From assembly GCF_900110915.1 (NCBI RefSeq), contig NZ_FOFG01000012.1:1-64000 (forward strand): 64,000 nucleotides of DNA, in the 5' to 3' direction. The position numbers and the translations under genes are program-made. Of this stretch, positions 26,083 to 33,329 are shown one piece after another. The stretch's first letter is position 1; each line of letters opens with the position of its first letter. The DNA comes from Faunimonas pinastri (GTDB lineage Bacteria > Pseudomonadota > Alphaproteobacteria > Rhizobiales > Afifellaceae). The notes under the pieces are model-generated. The model was not told the DNA's origin. It was given only the letters and a program-made list of their open reading frames with translations, and searched no databases.

Positions 26083-26360
26083 GCGCGAAGCACGGTTCGC
26101 TGCTCTGGCCGGAACTCGGCGTCTGGCTGGCCCTCCTGGCGCTGGTGGCGATTTCCTTCGTCTGCGCCTTTCTCCCGCTCGGCGCCTTCAACAGCGTGAT
26201 CAGCTACGGCGTGGCCATCGTGAAGACGGCGCTGGTGGTCTGGATCTTCATGCACATGAAATCCTCCCCCCCGCTGATCAGGATCGCCGGCGCTGCGTCG
26301 CTCTTCTGGTTCTTCGTGCTTTTCGCGCTGACCTGGGCGGACTTCCTGACGAGACTGTGA
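26079..26360 (+). CDS. Cytochrome c oxidase subunit IV family protein
   Basis: 93 residues with three hydrophobic helices, matching the small prokaryotic subunit IV (CoxD/CyoD-like). The middle helix VKTALVVWIFMHMKSSPP is a family signature. It helps assemble the CuB centre in related oxidases. Last gene of the act-cox operon, coupled to coxC by a 4-base overlap. Confidence 0.85.
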   Translation: MSAKHGSLLWPELGVWLALLALVAISFVCAFLPLGAFNSVISYGVAIVKTALVVWIFMHMKSSPPLIRIAGAASLFWFFVLFALTWADFLTRL

Positions 26361-26484
26361 AGCCAAGGATCGGCATCCTGATTGATCTGATGCGAATGAA
26401 TGTTGTTGCTTCCCGAAGCCGGGTGTAAACGTCTCTTCCCCTTTCCAGGGCCGCCGCTCCGCGCCGTCCTGCCTGTCGGACACC

Positions 26485-27726
26485 ATGACCGCTCCTTCCC
26501 CCGGCGAAGCCAAGCCTCAGCGAACAGCCTTCAGGAATCCCGGTTTCAAGAACTACTGGGGCGCGCGGCTGGCCTCCGCCTTCGCCGTGCAGATCCTGAG
26601 CGTGTCGGTGGGCTGGCATGTCTACGATCTGACCCACAGCGCGTTCGATCTCGGCCTTGTCGGCCTGTCGCAGTTCCTGCCCGCGCTGATGCTGGTGCTG
26701 GTGACGGGCGCCGCTGCCGACCGCTTCAGCCGCCGCACCATCATGGGCATCTGCCTCGCTACCGAAGCGCTTTGCGCGACCGCCCTCCTGGCCTTTCTCT
26801 ACACCGGCCTCCGGCAGGTCTGGCCGATCTTCCTGGTGCTCGCCTGCTTCGGCGCGGCGCGCGCCTTCTACAATCCGGCGCAGCAATCGATCGTGCCTAA
26901 CCTCGTGCCGCCGGAGGACCTGAACAACGCGATCGCCTGGAATTCGTCCTCCTGGCAGATCGCGACGATCCTCGGCCCGGTCGTGGGCGGCTTGCTCTAC
27001 GGCATCAACGCCGAAACCTCCTTCATCACCGCCCTGGTGCTGCTCCTCGCCTCCTCCGTCTCCGCCCTCCTGATCCCGAAGCCGCAGCAGAAGACTGTCC
27101 GCGAAAAGACGACCTGGACGACGCTGACCTCGGGCTTCCAGTACATCTGGAGCGAGAAGATCGTGCTGGGCGCCATCTCGCTCGATCTATTCGCCGTGCT
27201 GCTGGGTGGCGCGACGGCGCTGCTGCCCGTCTATGCCCGCGATATCCTCGCCGTCGGCCCGCTCGGCCTCGGCATGCTGCGGGCGGGCTCGGGCATCGGC
27301 GCCATCCTGGTTGCGGCTTATCTCACCAAGCACCCGATCCGCGACCATGCCGGCATCATCATGTTTGCGTGCGTGGCGGGCTTCGGCGCCTTCACCATCC
27401 TCTTCGGCGCCTCCAACGTCACCTGGGTTTCCGTGCTGGCGCTTGCCGTCATGGGGGCCTTCGACATGATCAGCGTCTATATCCGCGAAACGCTGATCCA
27501 GCTCTGGACGCCGGACGCCGTGCGCGGCCGCGTCAGCGCGGTCAACCAGGTCTTCGTCGGCGCTTCCAACGAACTCGGCGAGTTCCGCGCCGGCCTGTCG
27601 GCTTCCGCCTTCGGCACGGTGCCGGCCGTCGTCATCGGCGGCATCGGCACCATCGTGGTGGCGATGCTCTGGGCGAAGCTCTTCCCCGCCCTGCGCGAGG
27701 CGCGACACCTTCGCGGCCGCGACTGA
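26485..27726 (+). CDS. MFS transporter, EntS/DHA3-like
   Basis: 413 residues, about twelve membrane helices. The start NPGFKNYWGARLASAFAVQILSVSVGWHVYDLT and the loop DRFSRRTIMGICL between helices 2 and 3 fit the DHA3 group that includes enterobactin exporter EntS. Hence it is probably an efflux pump, substrate unknown. The N-terminus and end of the central loop look complete. It has 124 bases upstream with no convincing promoter. The MarR-type regulator behind it is transcribed from its own promoter, but could still control it. Confidence 0.85.
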   Translation: MTAPSPGEAKPQRTAFRNPGFKNYWGARLASAFAVQILSVSVGWHVYDLTHSAFDLGLVGLSQFLPALMLVLVTGAAADRFSRRTIMGICLATEALCATALLAFLYTGLRQVWPIFLVLACFGAARAFYNPAQQSIVPNLVPPEDLNNAIAWNSSSWQIATILGPVVGGLLYGINAETSFITALVLLLASSVSALLIPKPQQKTVREKTTWTTLTSGFQYIWSEKIVLGAISLDLFAVLLGGATALLPVYARDILAVGPLGLGMLRAGSGIGAILVAAYLTKHPIRDHAGIIMFACVAGFGAFTILFGASNVTWVSVLALAVMGAFDMISVYIRETLIQLWTPDAVRGRVSAVNQVFVGASNELGEFRAGLSASAFGTVPAVVIGGIGTIVVAMLWAKLFPALREARHLRGRD

Positions 27727-27781
27727 ACTCAGCAACTTTGGTTGCAAGTTTAATGAATCCGGCTGAAGCGCCTCGCGGCCG

Positions 27782-27807
27782 GGAACCTCGGTTGCACATC
27801 TTTCGTT
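27782..27807 (+). promoter_or_regulatory. EcfG-type general stress promoter for the MarR and YihY genes
   Basis: GGAAC (27782-27786), a 17-base spacer and CGTT (27804-27807), a perfect match to the alphaproteobacterial EcfG consensus GGAAC-N16/17-CGTT. It ends 40 bases before the MarR ATG, so transcription would begin near 27815. Confidence 0.75.
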
Positions 27808-27847
27808 AGCACCACTGTCCGGAGCGTCCGGATCCGAAGGATCCAGC

Positions 27848-28288
27848 ATGAACGGCAGCGTCACATTCGAAATATTACAGGCGGCCAGGGCCTACCGCCT
27901 GCGCGCCGGAAAATTGCTGGCCCGCATCGGCCTGTATCCCGGCCAGGATGCCCTCCTGAGCCTGCTCGACGAACGCGGTCCCCTGACCATGGGCGAGGCG
28001 GCCGCCGCGCTGGCGATCCAGCCGCCGACCGTCACCAAGATGGTCAACCGGCTGGCCAGCGGCGGCTTCATCCGCACCGAGGTCGATCCGGAGGACCGGC
28101 GCAAGATCAGCATCGCCCTGACGGATGCGGCGCGGGAGAAGATCAAGGAAATCGACGCGATCTGGCGGGAGCTTGAGTTCACCGCTCTCACCGAGGTCGA
28201 GTCGCACCATCAGCAACTCAAGAACCAGTTATCGGCGATCACTCGCAATCTTTCGAAGGGAGAGGAGAACGCCCGACGGGCGTCCTGA
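27848..28288 (+). CDS. MarR family transcriptional regulator
   Basis: 146 residues, a winged helix-turn-helix dimer. The recognition part reads MGEAAAALAIQPPTVTKMVNRLASGGFIRTEVDPEDRRKISIALT, with the DxxRR wing motif. Helices at both ends form the dimer interface. MarR proteins usually repress nearby efflux genes and release DNA on binding small molecules; the MFS gene upstream is a candidate target. Its promoter is of EcfG type, which would make it part of the general stress response. Ends 4 bases before the YihY gene. Confidence 0.92.
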   Translation: MNGSVTFEILQAARAYRLRAGKLLARIGLYPGQDALLSLLDERGPLTMGEAAAALAIQPPTVTKMVNRLASGGFIRTEVDPEDRRKISIALTDAAREKIKEIDAIWRELEFTALTEVESHHQQLKNQLSAITRNLSKGEENARRAS

Positions 28289-28292
28289 GACA

Positions 28293-29498
28293 ATGGCGGG
28301 GGCCGATCAGACATCCGTGCCGGTGCAAAAGGCAGCACCGGCGCTACGCGTGGGAGCGGGACTTCTCGAAGCGCTCGGCCTGACGACGCTGATTGTGGCG
28401 GCCGTCTCGTCGTTTCAATCCGTGGCAAGGCGCTCGCCCGCCGAAGGGGCGGAGACCAGCGGGGCCTTTCCGCGTGCCGACGATCTCGCCCGCGTGCAGC
28501 AGAAGCAGCACGGGCGCGCCGCCCTAGCGCCGCACCAGATTCCCTTCAAGGGCTGGAAGGACATCTTCTGGCGGCTGGTCAGCGAGATTTCAAAGGACAA
28601 TGTGAGCCTGGTCGCGGCCGGTTCCACCTTCTTCCTGCTGCTCGCGCTCTTTCCCGCCATCGGCGCGCTGGTCTCGATCTACGGCCTCTTCGCCAACCCC
28701 GCCGCCATTCAGGACAATCTCGACCGCCTCCGGGGGGTGCTGCCGGCCGGCGGCATCGACATCATCCGCGAGCAATTGAAGACGCTGATTTCGCAGAGCG
28801 ATACCGCGCATGGCGTCACCTTCCTCATCGGCCTCGCCACGGCGCTCTGGAGTGCCAATTCCGGCATCAAGACGCTCTTCATGGCGCTCAACGTCGCCTA
28901 TGAGGAGGAGGAGCGCCGCAGCTTCATTCGCCTCAATCTCGTCTCGGCCGGCTTCACGATCGGGGCGCTGGCGCTCGGAATCATCTTTCTCTTCGCCATC
29001 GCCGCGGTGCCGGCGATCGCGGCCTGGGCCGGCCCCTACGATGCCAGCGCGATCATCCTGAAGCATGGCCGCTGGCCGGCGATCATGATCATCGCGATCG
29101 TCTCGATCTCGATTCTCTACCGCTACGGCCCGAGCCGCCGCCGCCCGCACTGGAAGTGGGTCTGGTGGGGCAGCACCTTCGCGGCGATCGCCTGGCTGCT
29201 CACCTCCGCCCTGTTCTCCTGGTATCTCTCCAGCTTCGCCGACTACAACAAGACCTATGGCTCGCTCGGCGCCGCCATCGGCTTCATGATGTGGACCTGG
29301 ATCTCGATGATCATCTTCATCGTGGGCGCGGAACTGAATTCCGAGATCGAGCACCAGACGGCGCAGGACACCACCGTCGGGGCTCCCAAGCCCATGGGCC
29401 TGCGGGGCGCGACGATGGCGGATACGCTGGGCCGCGCCGCCGACGAGCCGACCCCGCCGCAGGCCACGCCCCCGCCCGGCAGCGCTGTCCCGGAATAA
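28293..29498 (+). CDS. YihY/virulence factor BrkB family membrane protein
   Basis: 401 residues. The domain begins with GWKDIFWRLVSEISKDNVSLVAAGSTFFLLLALFPAIGALVSIYGL and has six predicted membrane helices. The end of the domain, MMWTWISMIIFIVGAELNSEIEHQ, is typical. An about 90-residue polar N-terminus and a proline-rich tail extend beyond the core. The family was once called RNase BN in error; its function is not established. I chose the ATG at 28293, directly after the MarR gene, so the two form a stress-regulated pair. The frame is open further upstream inside the MarR gene. Confidence 0.9.
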   Translation: MAGADQTSVPVQKAAPALRVGAGLLEALGLTTLIVAAVSSFQSVARRSPAEGAETSGAFPRADDLARVQQKQHGRAALAPHQIPFKGWKDIFWRLVSEISKDNVSLVAAGSTFFLLLALFPAIGALVSIYGLFANPAAIQDNLDRLRGVLPAGGIDIIREQLKTLISQSDTAHGVTFLIGLATALWSANSGIKTLFMALNVAYEEEERRSFIRLNLVSAGFTIGALALGIIFLFAIAAVPAIAAWAGPYDASAIILKHGRWPAIMIIAIVSISILYRYGPSRRRPHWKWVWWGSTFAAIAWLLTSALFSWYLSSFADYNKTYGSLGAAIGFMMWTWISMIIFIVGAELNSEIEHQTAQDTTVGAPKPMGLRGATMADTLGRAADEPTPPQATPPPGSAVPE

Positions 29499-29733
29499 GC
29501 GAACCGGGAGCGCTGCGGCGAAGCGTCCCAAATCGCCCCGCTCCGTCGTTCGCGGCATCGGTTCGAGGATCGAAGCGGCTTTGCCGCCAACCTCCTCACC
29601 TTGCCTGCATTCCACCCCGACGAAGCGCTCGACCGCGACGATCTCCTGCTTACCGGCGCGAGGCTCATTCCTTGGCTTGACTTACCGCCCTCCGACGAAC
29701 CGGCTCCGCCCCAAGAATATCTCGCCGGATCAG
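29499..29733. other. Intergenic stretch after the YihY gene
   Basis: No convincing gene or terminator. A plus-strand frame from a TTG at 29601 encodes about 70 residues, but it has no family features or visible ribosome binding site. Confidence 0.35.
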
Positions 29734-29750
29734 GCTGGAATTGTTCCAAA
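29734..29750. promoter_or_regulatory. Irr box (ICE)-like palindrome
   Basis: GCTGGAA-ttg-TTCCAAA resembles the iron control element TTTAGAA-N3-TTCTAAA bound by the heme-responsive regulator Irr in Hyphomicrobiales. The core TGGAA-N3-TTCCA is a perfect inverted repeat with the same 3-base centre. It lies 9 bases before a -35 box, a typical operator position. Confidence 0.5.
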
Positions 29751-29759
29751 ACATCGGCG

Positions 29760-29788
29760 TTGACAGCCAATTCGAAATATCCACTATG
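29760..29788 (+). promoter_or_regulatory. Promoter of the imelysin/multicopper oxidase operon
   Basis: A full -35 TTGACA (29760-29765), 17 bases, then ACTATG (29783-29788); CACTAT one base earlier is an alternative -10. Transcription would begin near 29795, giving a leader of about 55 bases to the mini-ORF and about 165 bases to the first longer gene. Confidence 0.5.
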
Positions 29789-29848
29789 CCCTTCAAGTTT
29801 TAACCGCCTTTGATGTCGGGGCCTTGAACCCCGTCGATTGGAGGAAGC

Positions 29849-29974
29849 ATGACGAACCGGCGCCGGGGTCTCTCCGCGTTCACATTTGCCTTTGCGCCCG
29901 GTCCCGACCGGACCATCCCAGGGCTTTCAGCCGTCGGCTGCCGAGCCGGCGGGAGGAAGGGATGGGCGCGCTGA
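29849..29974 (+). CDS. Possible 41-residue leader ORF
   Basis: ATG at 29849 preceded by TTGGAGGAAGC, a nearly ideal ribosome binding site (GGAGG, 7 bases from the start). It encodes MTNRRRGLSAF followed by a glycine- and arginine-rich stretch with one cysteine. The stop lies inside the next gene: TGA (29972-29974) overlaps the 5' end of the 164-residue gene, as in coupled translation. No family is recognised. It may be a regulatory leader peptide, a small protein, or a chance frame. The ribosome binding site is the main support. Confidence 0.4.
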   Translation: MTNRRRGLSAFTFAFAPGPDRTIPGLSAVGCRAGGRKGWAR

Positions 29975-30456
29975 TGCCACGGCAGGGCGGGCTCTTCGAG
30001 CGGGTTCCCGAGCGGCTGGTGTTGCAGGGTTTCCGGCTTTGGACGGCGGGGTACGTCTCCGGCGACCTGAAGCAGTGGGACGACGTGTGGACGATCTACA
30101 CCGAGGCTCTCGGCGGTGTTCGGGCGCGGCCTCTGGTGGAGCATCTGGCGCAATGGGTAGCGAGCATCCGCGCCTGGTCCGTCGGGCCGATCCGCTGCTT
30201 TCCCGGCAGTTGCCCGCATATCTGCCGGGACGAATGCTTCGCGCTGGCAACCATTTCGGCAAGCCAGAACGAGGATCTCGACTGCCTCGCCGCCGCCATG
30301 GGATCGCTCGTCGATCCCGAGGGGATCGAGCAGACGATGCGCCTGACGGTCGCCTATGCCGAGGCGATGAAGGAGAACGGTCTCAGGCTGATGCCGGTGC
30401 CGTGCTGCGTCATCCAGGAAATCGCCGGCCGTCCGCCGGTGGAGAAAATGCACTGA
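29962..30456 (+). CDS. Conserved-type cysteine-rich hypothetical protein
   Basis: 164 residues, no signal peptide or membrane helix, so probably cytoplasmic. Seven cysteines: C79, C84, C88, C92 (pattern C-x4-C-x3-C-x3-C in RCFPGSCPHICRDECFAL), then C108 and the pair C148-C149. Such spacing suggests a metal or Fe-S site, but no known family is recognised. I chose the ATG at 29962 behind GGAGGAAGGG; the frame opens earlier (29824) without a ribosome binding site, and an in-frame ATG at 29974 is an alternative start. First full gene of the imelysin operon, 56 bases before it, so a role in sensing or handling iron is a reasonable guess. Confidence 0.7.
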   Translation: MGALMPRQGGLFERVPERLVLQGFRLWTAGYVSGDLKQWDDVWTIYTEALGGVRARPLVEHLAQWVASIRAWSVGPIRCFPGSCPHICRDECFALATISASQNEDLDCLAAAMGSLVDPEGIEQTMRLTVAYAEAMKENGLRLMPVPCCVIQEIAGRPPVEKMH

Positions 30457-30512
30457 CAAGAACACGGCCGATCGGGCAACCGAGGGGGGCCGGAACTGAT
30501 CCGGAGACTGGG

Positions 30513-31814
30513 ATGAACTACAAGAAGCATCTTTTCGGGCTGGCCGCTGCGGTCTCGCTGACGGCCGTCGCCGTCTTCTCCTCGGCGCGCGCCGCGGAGA
30601 CACCGGCCGCGCCCACGGCTCCCGCTGTGCTGACGCATTACGCCGATCTCGCCAACATCATGTATGGCGACGCGGCAAAGTCGGCGGCGAAGCTGAAGAC
30701 GGCCGTGGATGCCTTTGTCGCCAATCCCAACGACGCGACGCTGGCCGCCGCCCGCACCGCCTGGAAGGCCGCGCGTGTGCCCTACATGCAGACGGAAGGC
30801 TTCCGCTTCGGCAACAAGATCGTCGACGACTGGGAGGGCGAGGTGAATTCCTGGCCCCTCGACGAGGGCCTGATCGATTACGTCGACACCAAGAGCTATG
30901 GCACGGAAAAAGCCGACAACCCGCTCTACACGGCCAACATCATCGCCAACAAGCAGGTGCGGATGGGCCCGGACATGGTCGATACCTCGACCATCACCAA
31001 GGACGTCCTGAAGAAGTTCGAGACCGGCATGGGCAACGAGGCCAATGTCTCGACCGGCTATCACGCGATCGAGTTCCTACTCTGGGGCCAGGACCTGAAC
31101 GGCACCGGCCCTGGCGCGGGCAATCGTCCCGCCAGCGACTACGGCACGGAGAACTGCACGCACGGCAATTGCGACCGCCGGGCCGCCTACCTTCAGGCCG
31201 CGACCGACCTCCTGGTGGACGACCTCAACGAGATGACGGCGGACTGGGCCAAGGACGGCTCGGCGCGCAAGGACCTGATCGGCAAGGGCGAGGCCGGTGG
31301 GCTCGCCACGATCATGACCGGCCTCGGCTCCCTCTCCTATGGCGAACTCGCGGGCGAGCGCATGAAGCTCGGCGTGCTGCTGCACGATCCGGAGGAAGAG
31401 CACGACTGCTTCTCCGACAACACGCATAACAGCCATTACTATGACGAGGTCGGCATCCAGGACATCTGGAACGGCACCTACAAGGACACCGACGGCAAGG
31501 TACACAAGGGCGCGTCCCTGCACGACCTCGCCGCCGCCAAGTCGGCCGACGGCGTGAAGCGCGTGGACGATGCGATGAAGGTCGCGCTGGACAAGATCGG
31601 CCTGATCAAGAAGACCGCCGACAGCGGCGAGATGGCCTACGACCAGATGCTCGCTGCCGGCAACGACAAGGGCAACAAGCTGGTGCTCGACGGGGTGGAC
31701 GCTCTGGTGGCGCAGACGCGCGCGCTGGAAGCGGTCGTCGCGGCGCTGGACCTCAAGGTGGAAGTGGAAGGCTCCGACAGTCTGGACAATCCGTCCGCTG
31801 TCTCCAGCCAGTGA
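30513..31814 (+). CDS. Imelysin family protein (peptidase M75-like)
   Basis: 433 residues. A signal peptide (about 1-28, ending ARAAE) sends it to the periplasm. The imelysin fold is a four-helix bundle pair; the family motif GxHxxE is present as GYHAIE (182-187, with H184 and E187). The family includes IrpA of cyanobacteria and the M75 domain of EfeO, and members are mostly linked to iron uptake; protease activity is doubtful. The region CTHGNCDRRAAYLQAATDLLVDDL is typical of the IrpA-like group. ATG at 30513 with GGAGACTGGG in front. The multicopper oxidase gene follows after 48 bases that contain two hairpins. Confidence 0.92.
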   Translation: MNYKKHLFGLAAAVSLTAVAVFSSARAAETPAAPTAPAVLTHYADLANIMYGDAAKSAAKLKTAVDAFVANPNDATLAAARTAWKAARVPYMQTEGFRFGNKIVDDWEGEVNSWPLDEGLIDYVDTKSYGTEKADNPLYTANIIANKQVRMGPDMVDTSTITKDVLKKFETGMGNEANVSTGYHAIEFLLWGQDLNGTGPGAGNRPASDYGTENCTHGNCDRRAAYLQAATDLLVDDLNEMTADWAKDGSARKDLIGKGEAGGLATIMTGLGSLSYGELAGERMKLGVLLHDPEEEHDCFSDNTHNSHYYDEVGIQDIWNGTYKDTDGKVHKGASLHDLAAAKSADGVKRVDDAMKVALDKIGLIKKTADSGEMAYDQMLAAGNDKGNKLVLDGVDALVAQTRALEAVVAALDLKVEVEGSDSLDNPSAVSSQ

Positions 31815-31816
31815 TC

Positions 31817-31855
31817 CACTGGAAACAGTGAAGGGGCGCGGCAGGTCCGCGTCCC
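31817..31855 (+). other. Two intercistronic hairpins before the multicopper oxidase gene
   Basis: First hairpin: CACTG-GAAA-CAGTG (31817-31830), a stem capped by a GNRA tetraloop. Second: nine pairs GGGGCGCGG / CCGCGTCCC (31833-31841 with 31847-31855, one G-U pair). The second stem ends 7 bases before the ATG and covers the place where a ribosome binding site should be. It could limit translation of the oxidase or protect the upstream mRNA. Confidence 0.5.
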
Positions 31856-31862
31856 GGCTCAT

Positions 31863-33329
31863 ATGCTGACACGCAGACATTTCATCGGCCTCGCCGGCGC
31901 AGCCGCTGGCGCGGTCGTCTTGCGATCCCACGGCTCCTCGGTGGCAGCTCCCGCGCCCGCCGCCACTCAGGCGACGCTCGGGGAACTCCCGCCGGAATCC
32001 GCGACGACGGTCGTCCACGATTTCACCTATGTCGCGGCCGAACGGCCGAACGCCCTGCCCTGCTTCGGCGGCCGCACCGCGCCGATCTGGACGCTCAGCG
32101 CGGAAACCCCGCTGCCGGTGATCCGCATCAGGCGCGGCGACACGATCGCCGCCCACCTCCGGAACGACCTGAAGGGCCAGGACGTCACCATTCACTGGCA
32201 CGGCCTGCGCATCCCCAACCGGGAGGACGGCGTCCCGAACCTGACGCAGGCCCCGGTGCCGTTCGGCGCGTCCTTCGATTATCGCTTCAGGCCGCCCGAC
32301 GCCGGCACCTTCTTCTTCCACACCCATTGCAACACGGCCGAGCAGCTCGGGCGCGGGTTGATGGGCGTCCTCATCGTGGAGGGTGACGAAAGCCGCCCCT
32401 TTGACGACGAGCATATCCTCGTCCTGCGCGACTGGAGCATCGACGAGAACGGGCGGTTCCTGCCCTTCGTCACCAACGAGGCGGCGCGCTCCGGGACCTT
32501 CGGCAACATCCGCAGCACCAACAACGAGATCGCGCCGACCTACGACGTGCCGGCGGGAGCCGATATCCGGCTGCGCATCCTGAATGTCGACCGCACGCGG
32601 ATCATGATGGCCGGCATCGAGGGCGCGGAAGCTTTCGTCATCGCCATCGACGGCAACGCGGTCGAGCCGTTCCCGCTGAAGACCTGGCAGATGGGACCGG
32701 CCATGCGGATCGACGTCGCCATGCGCTCGCCCGCCGACGGCAAGGTCGCCCGGCTCGTGGACTATTTCGCGCCGGAGCCGGTGCCACTCGCCCATTTCGC
32801 CGCCCATGGCGCGGACAGGCGAACCGGGGCCTTAGCGCCGGCCCCGCTCATCGCCTCGCCGATCCCCGTGCCCGATCTGGACACCGCGGAGAAGCTGCCC
32901 TTCACCTTCTCGCAGGCGACCGACAATTCCGTCGCCCCGACCGGCCCCGCCGATGGCCGCTTCATTGACGATCTCTGCACGTCCAAGACGGTCTACTGGG
33001 CGATCAACAAGCAGTCCTGGCCGATGGGCGACCACCTCCACGTTCCGCCGCCGCTGGCGACGCTTACGCGGGGAAAGAGCTACGTCTTCGAGCTAATCAA
33101 CGTCACCCCGCACATGCACCCGATCCACTTCCACGGCCATACGTGGAAGGTGCTGAAATCCAACAAGCGCAAGCACCTGCCGGTCCACCATGCCGACACG
33201 GTGCTGCTCCTGCCCAACGAGCGGGTGCAGGTCGCCTTCGTCGCCGACAACCCCGGCGACTGGATGTTCCACTGCCACATCATCGAGCACCAGGAGACGG
33301 GGATGATGGGCTATGTCCGCGTCACATGA
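31863..33329 (+). CDS. Multicopper oxidase family protein
   Basis: 488 residues, exported by a twin-arginine signal (LTRRHFIGLAGAAAGAVVL, RR at 4-5) that carries the folded, copper-loaded enzyme. Three cupredoxin domains contain all four copper-ligand groups: HWHG, FHTHC, HPIHFHGH and HCHIIEHQETGMM. The last two build the type 1 and trinuclear sites, with methionine as possible axial ligand. It oxidises a substrate and reduces oxygen to water. Between two iron-linked genes, ferroxidase activity is the best guess; cuprous oxidase or Mn oxidation cannot be excluded. No strong ribosome binding site. Stop overlaps the next ATG. Confidence 0.92.
   Translation: MLTRRHFIGLAGAAAGAVVLRSHGSSVAAPAPAATQATLGELPPESATTVVHDFTYVAAERPNALPCFGGRTAPIWTLSAETPLPVIRIRRGDTIAAHLRNDLKGQDVTIHWHGLRIPNREDGVPNLTQAPVPFGASFDYRFRPPDAGTFFFHTHCNTAEQLGRGLMGVLIVEGDESRPFDDEHILVLRDWSIDENGRFLPFVTNEAARSGTFGNIRSTNNEIAPTYDVPAGADIRLRILNVDRTRIMMAGIEGAEAFVIAIDGNAVEPFPLKTWQMGPAMRIDVAMRSPADGKVARLVDYFAPEPVPLAHFAAHGADRRTGALAPAPLIASPIPVPDLDTAEKLPFTFSQATDNSVAPTGPADGRFIDDLCTSKTVYWAINKQSWPMGDHLHVPPPLATLTRGKSYVFELINVTPHMHPIHFHGHTWKVLKSNKRKHLPVHHADTVLLLPNERVQVAFVADNPGDWMFHCHIIEHQETGMMGYVRVT

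Noticed and set aside
26403-26429. Possible promoter before the MFS gene (TTGTTG / TGTAAA)
   Set aside because: A 15-base spacer and weak boxes; indistinguishable from chance.
29601-29813. 70-codon TTG-started frame before the imelysin operon promoter
   Set aside because: No ribosome binding site; it would overlap the Irr-like operator and the TTGACA promoter.
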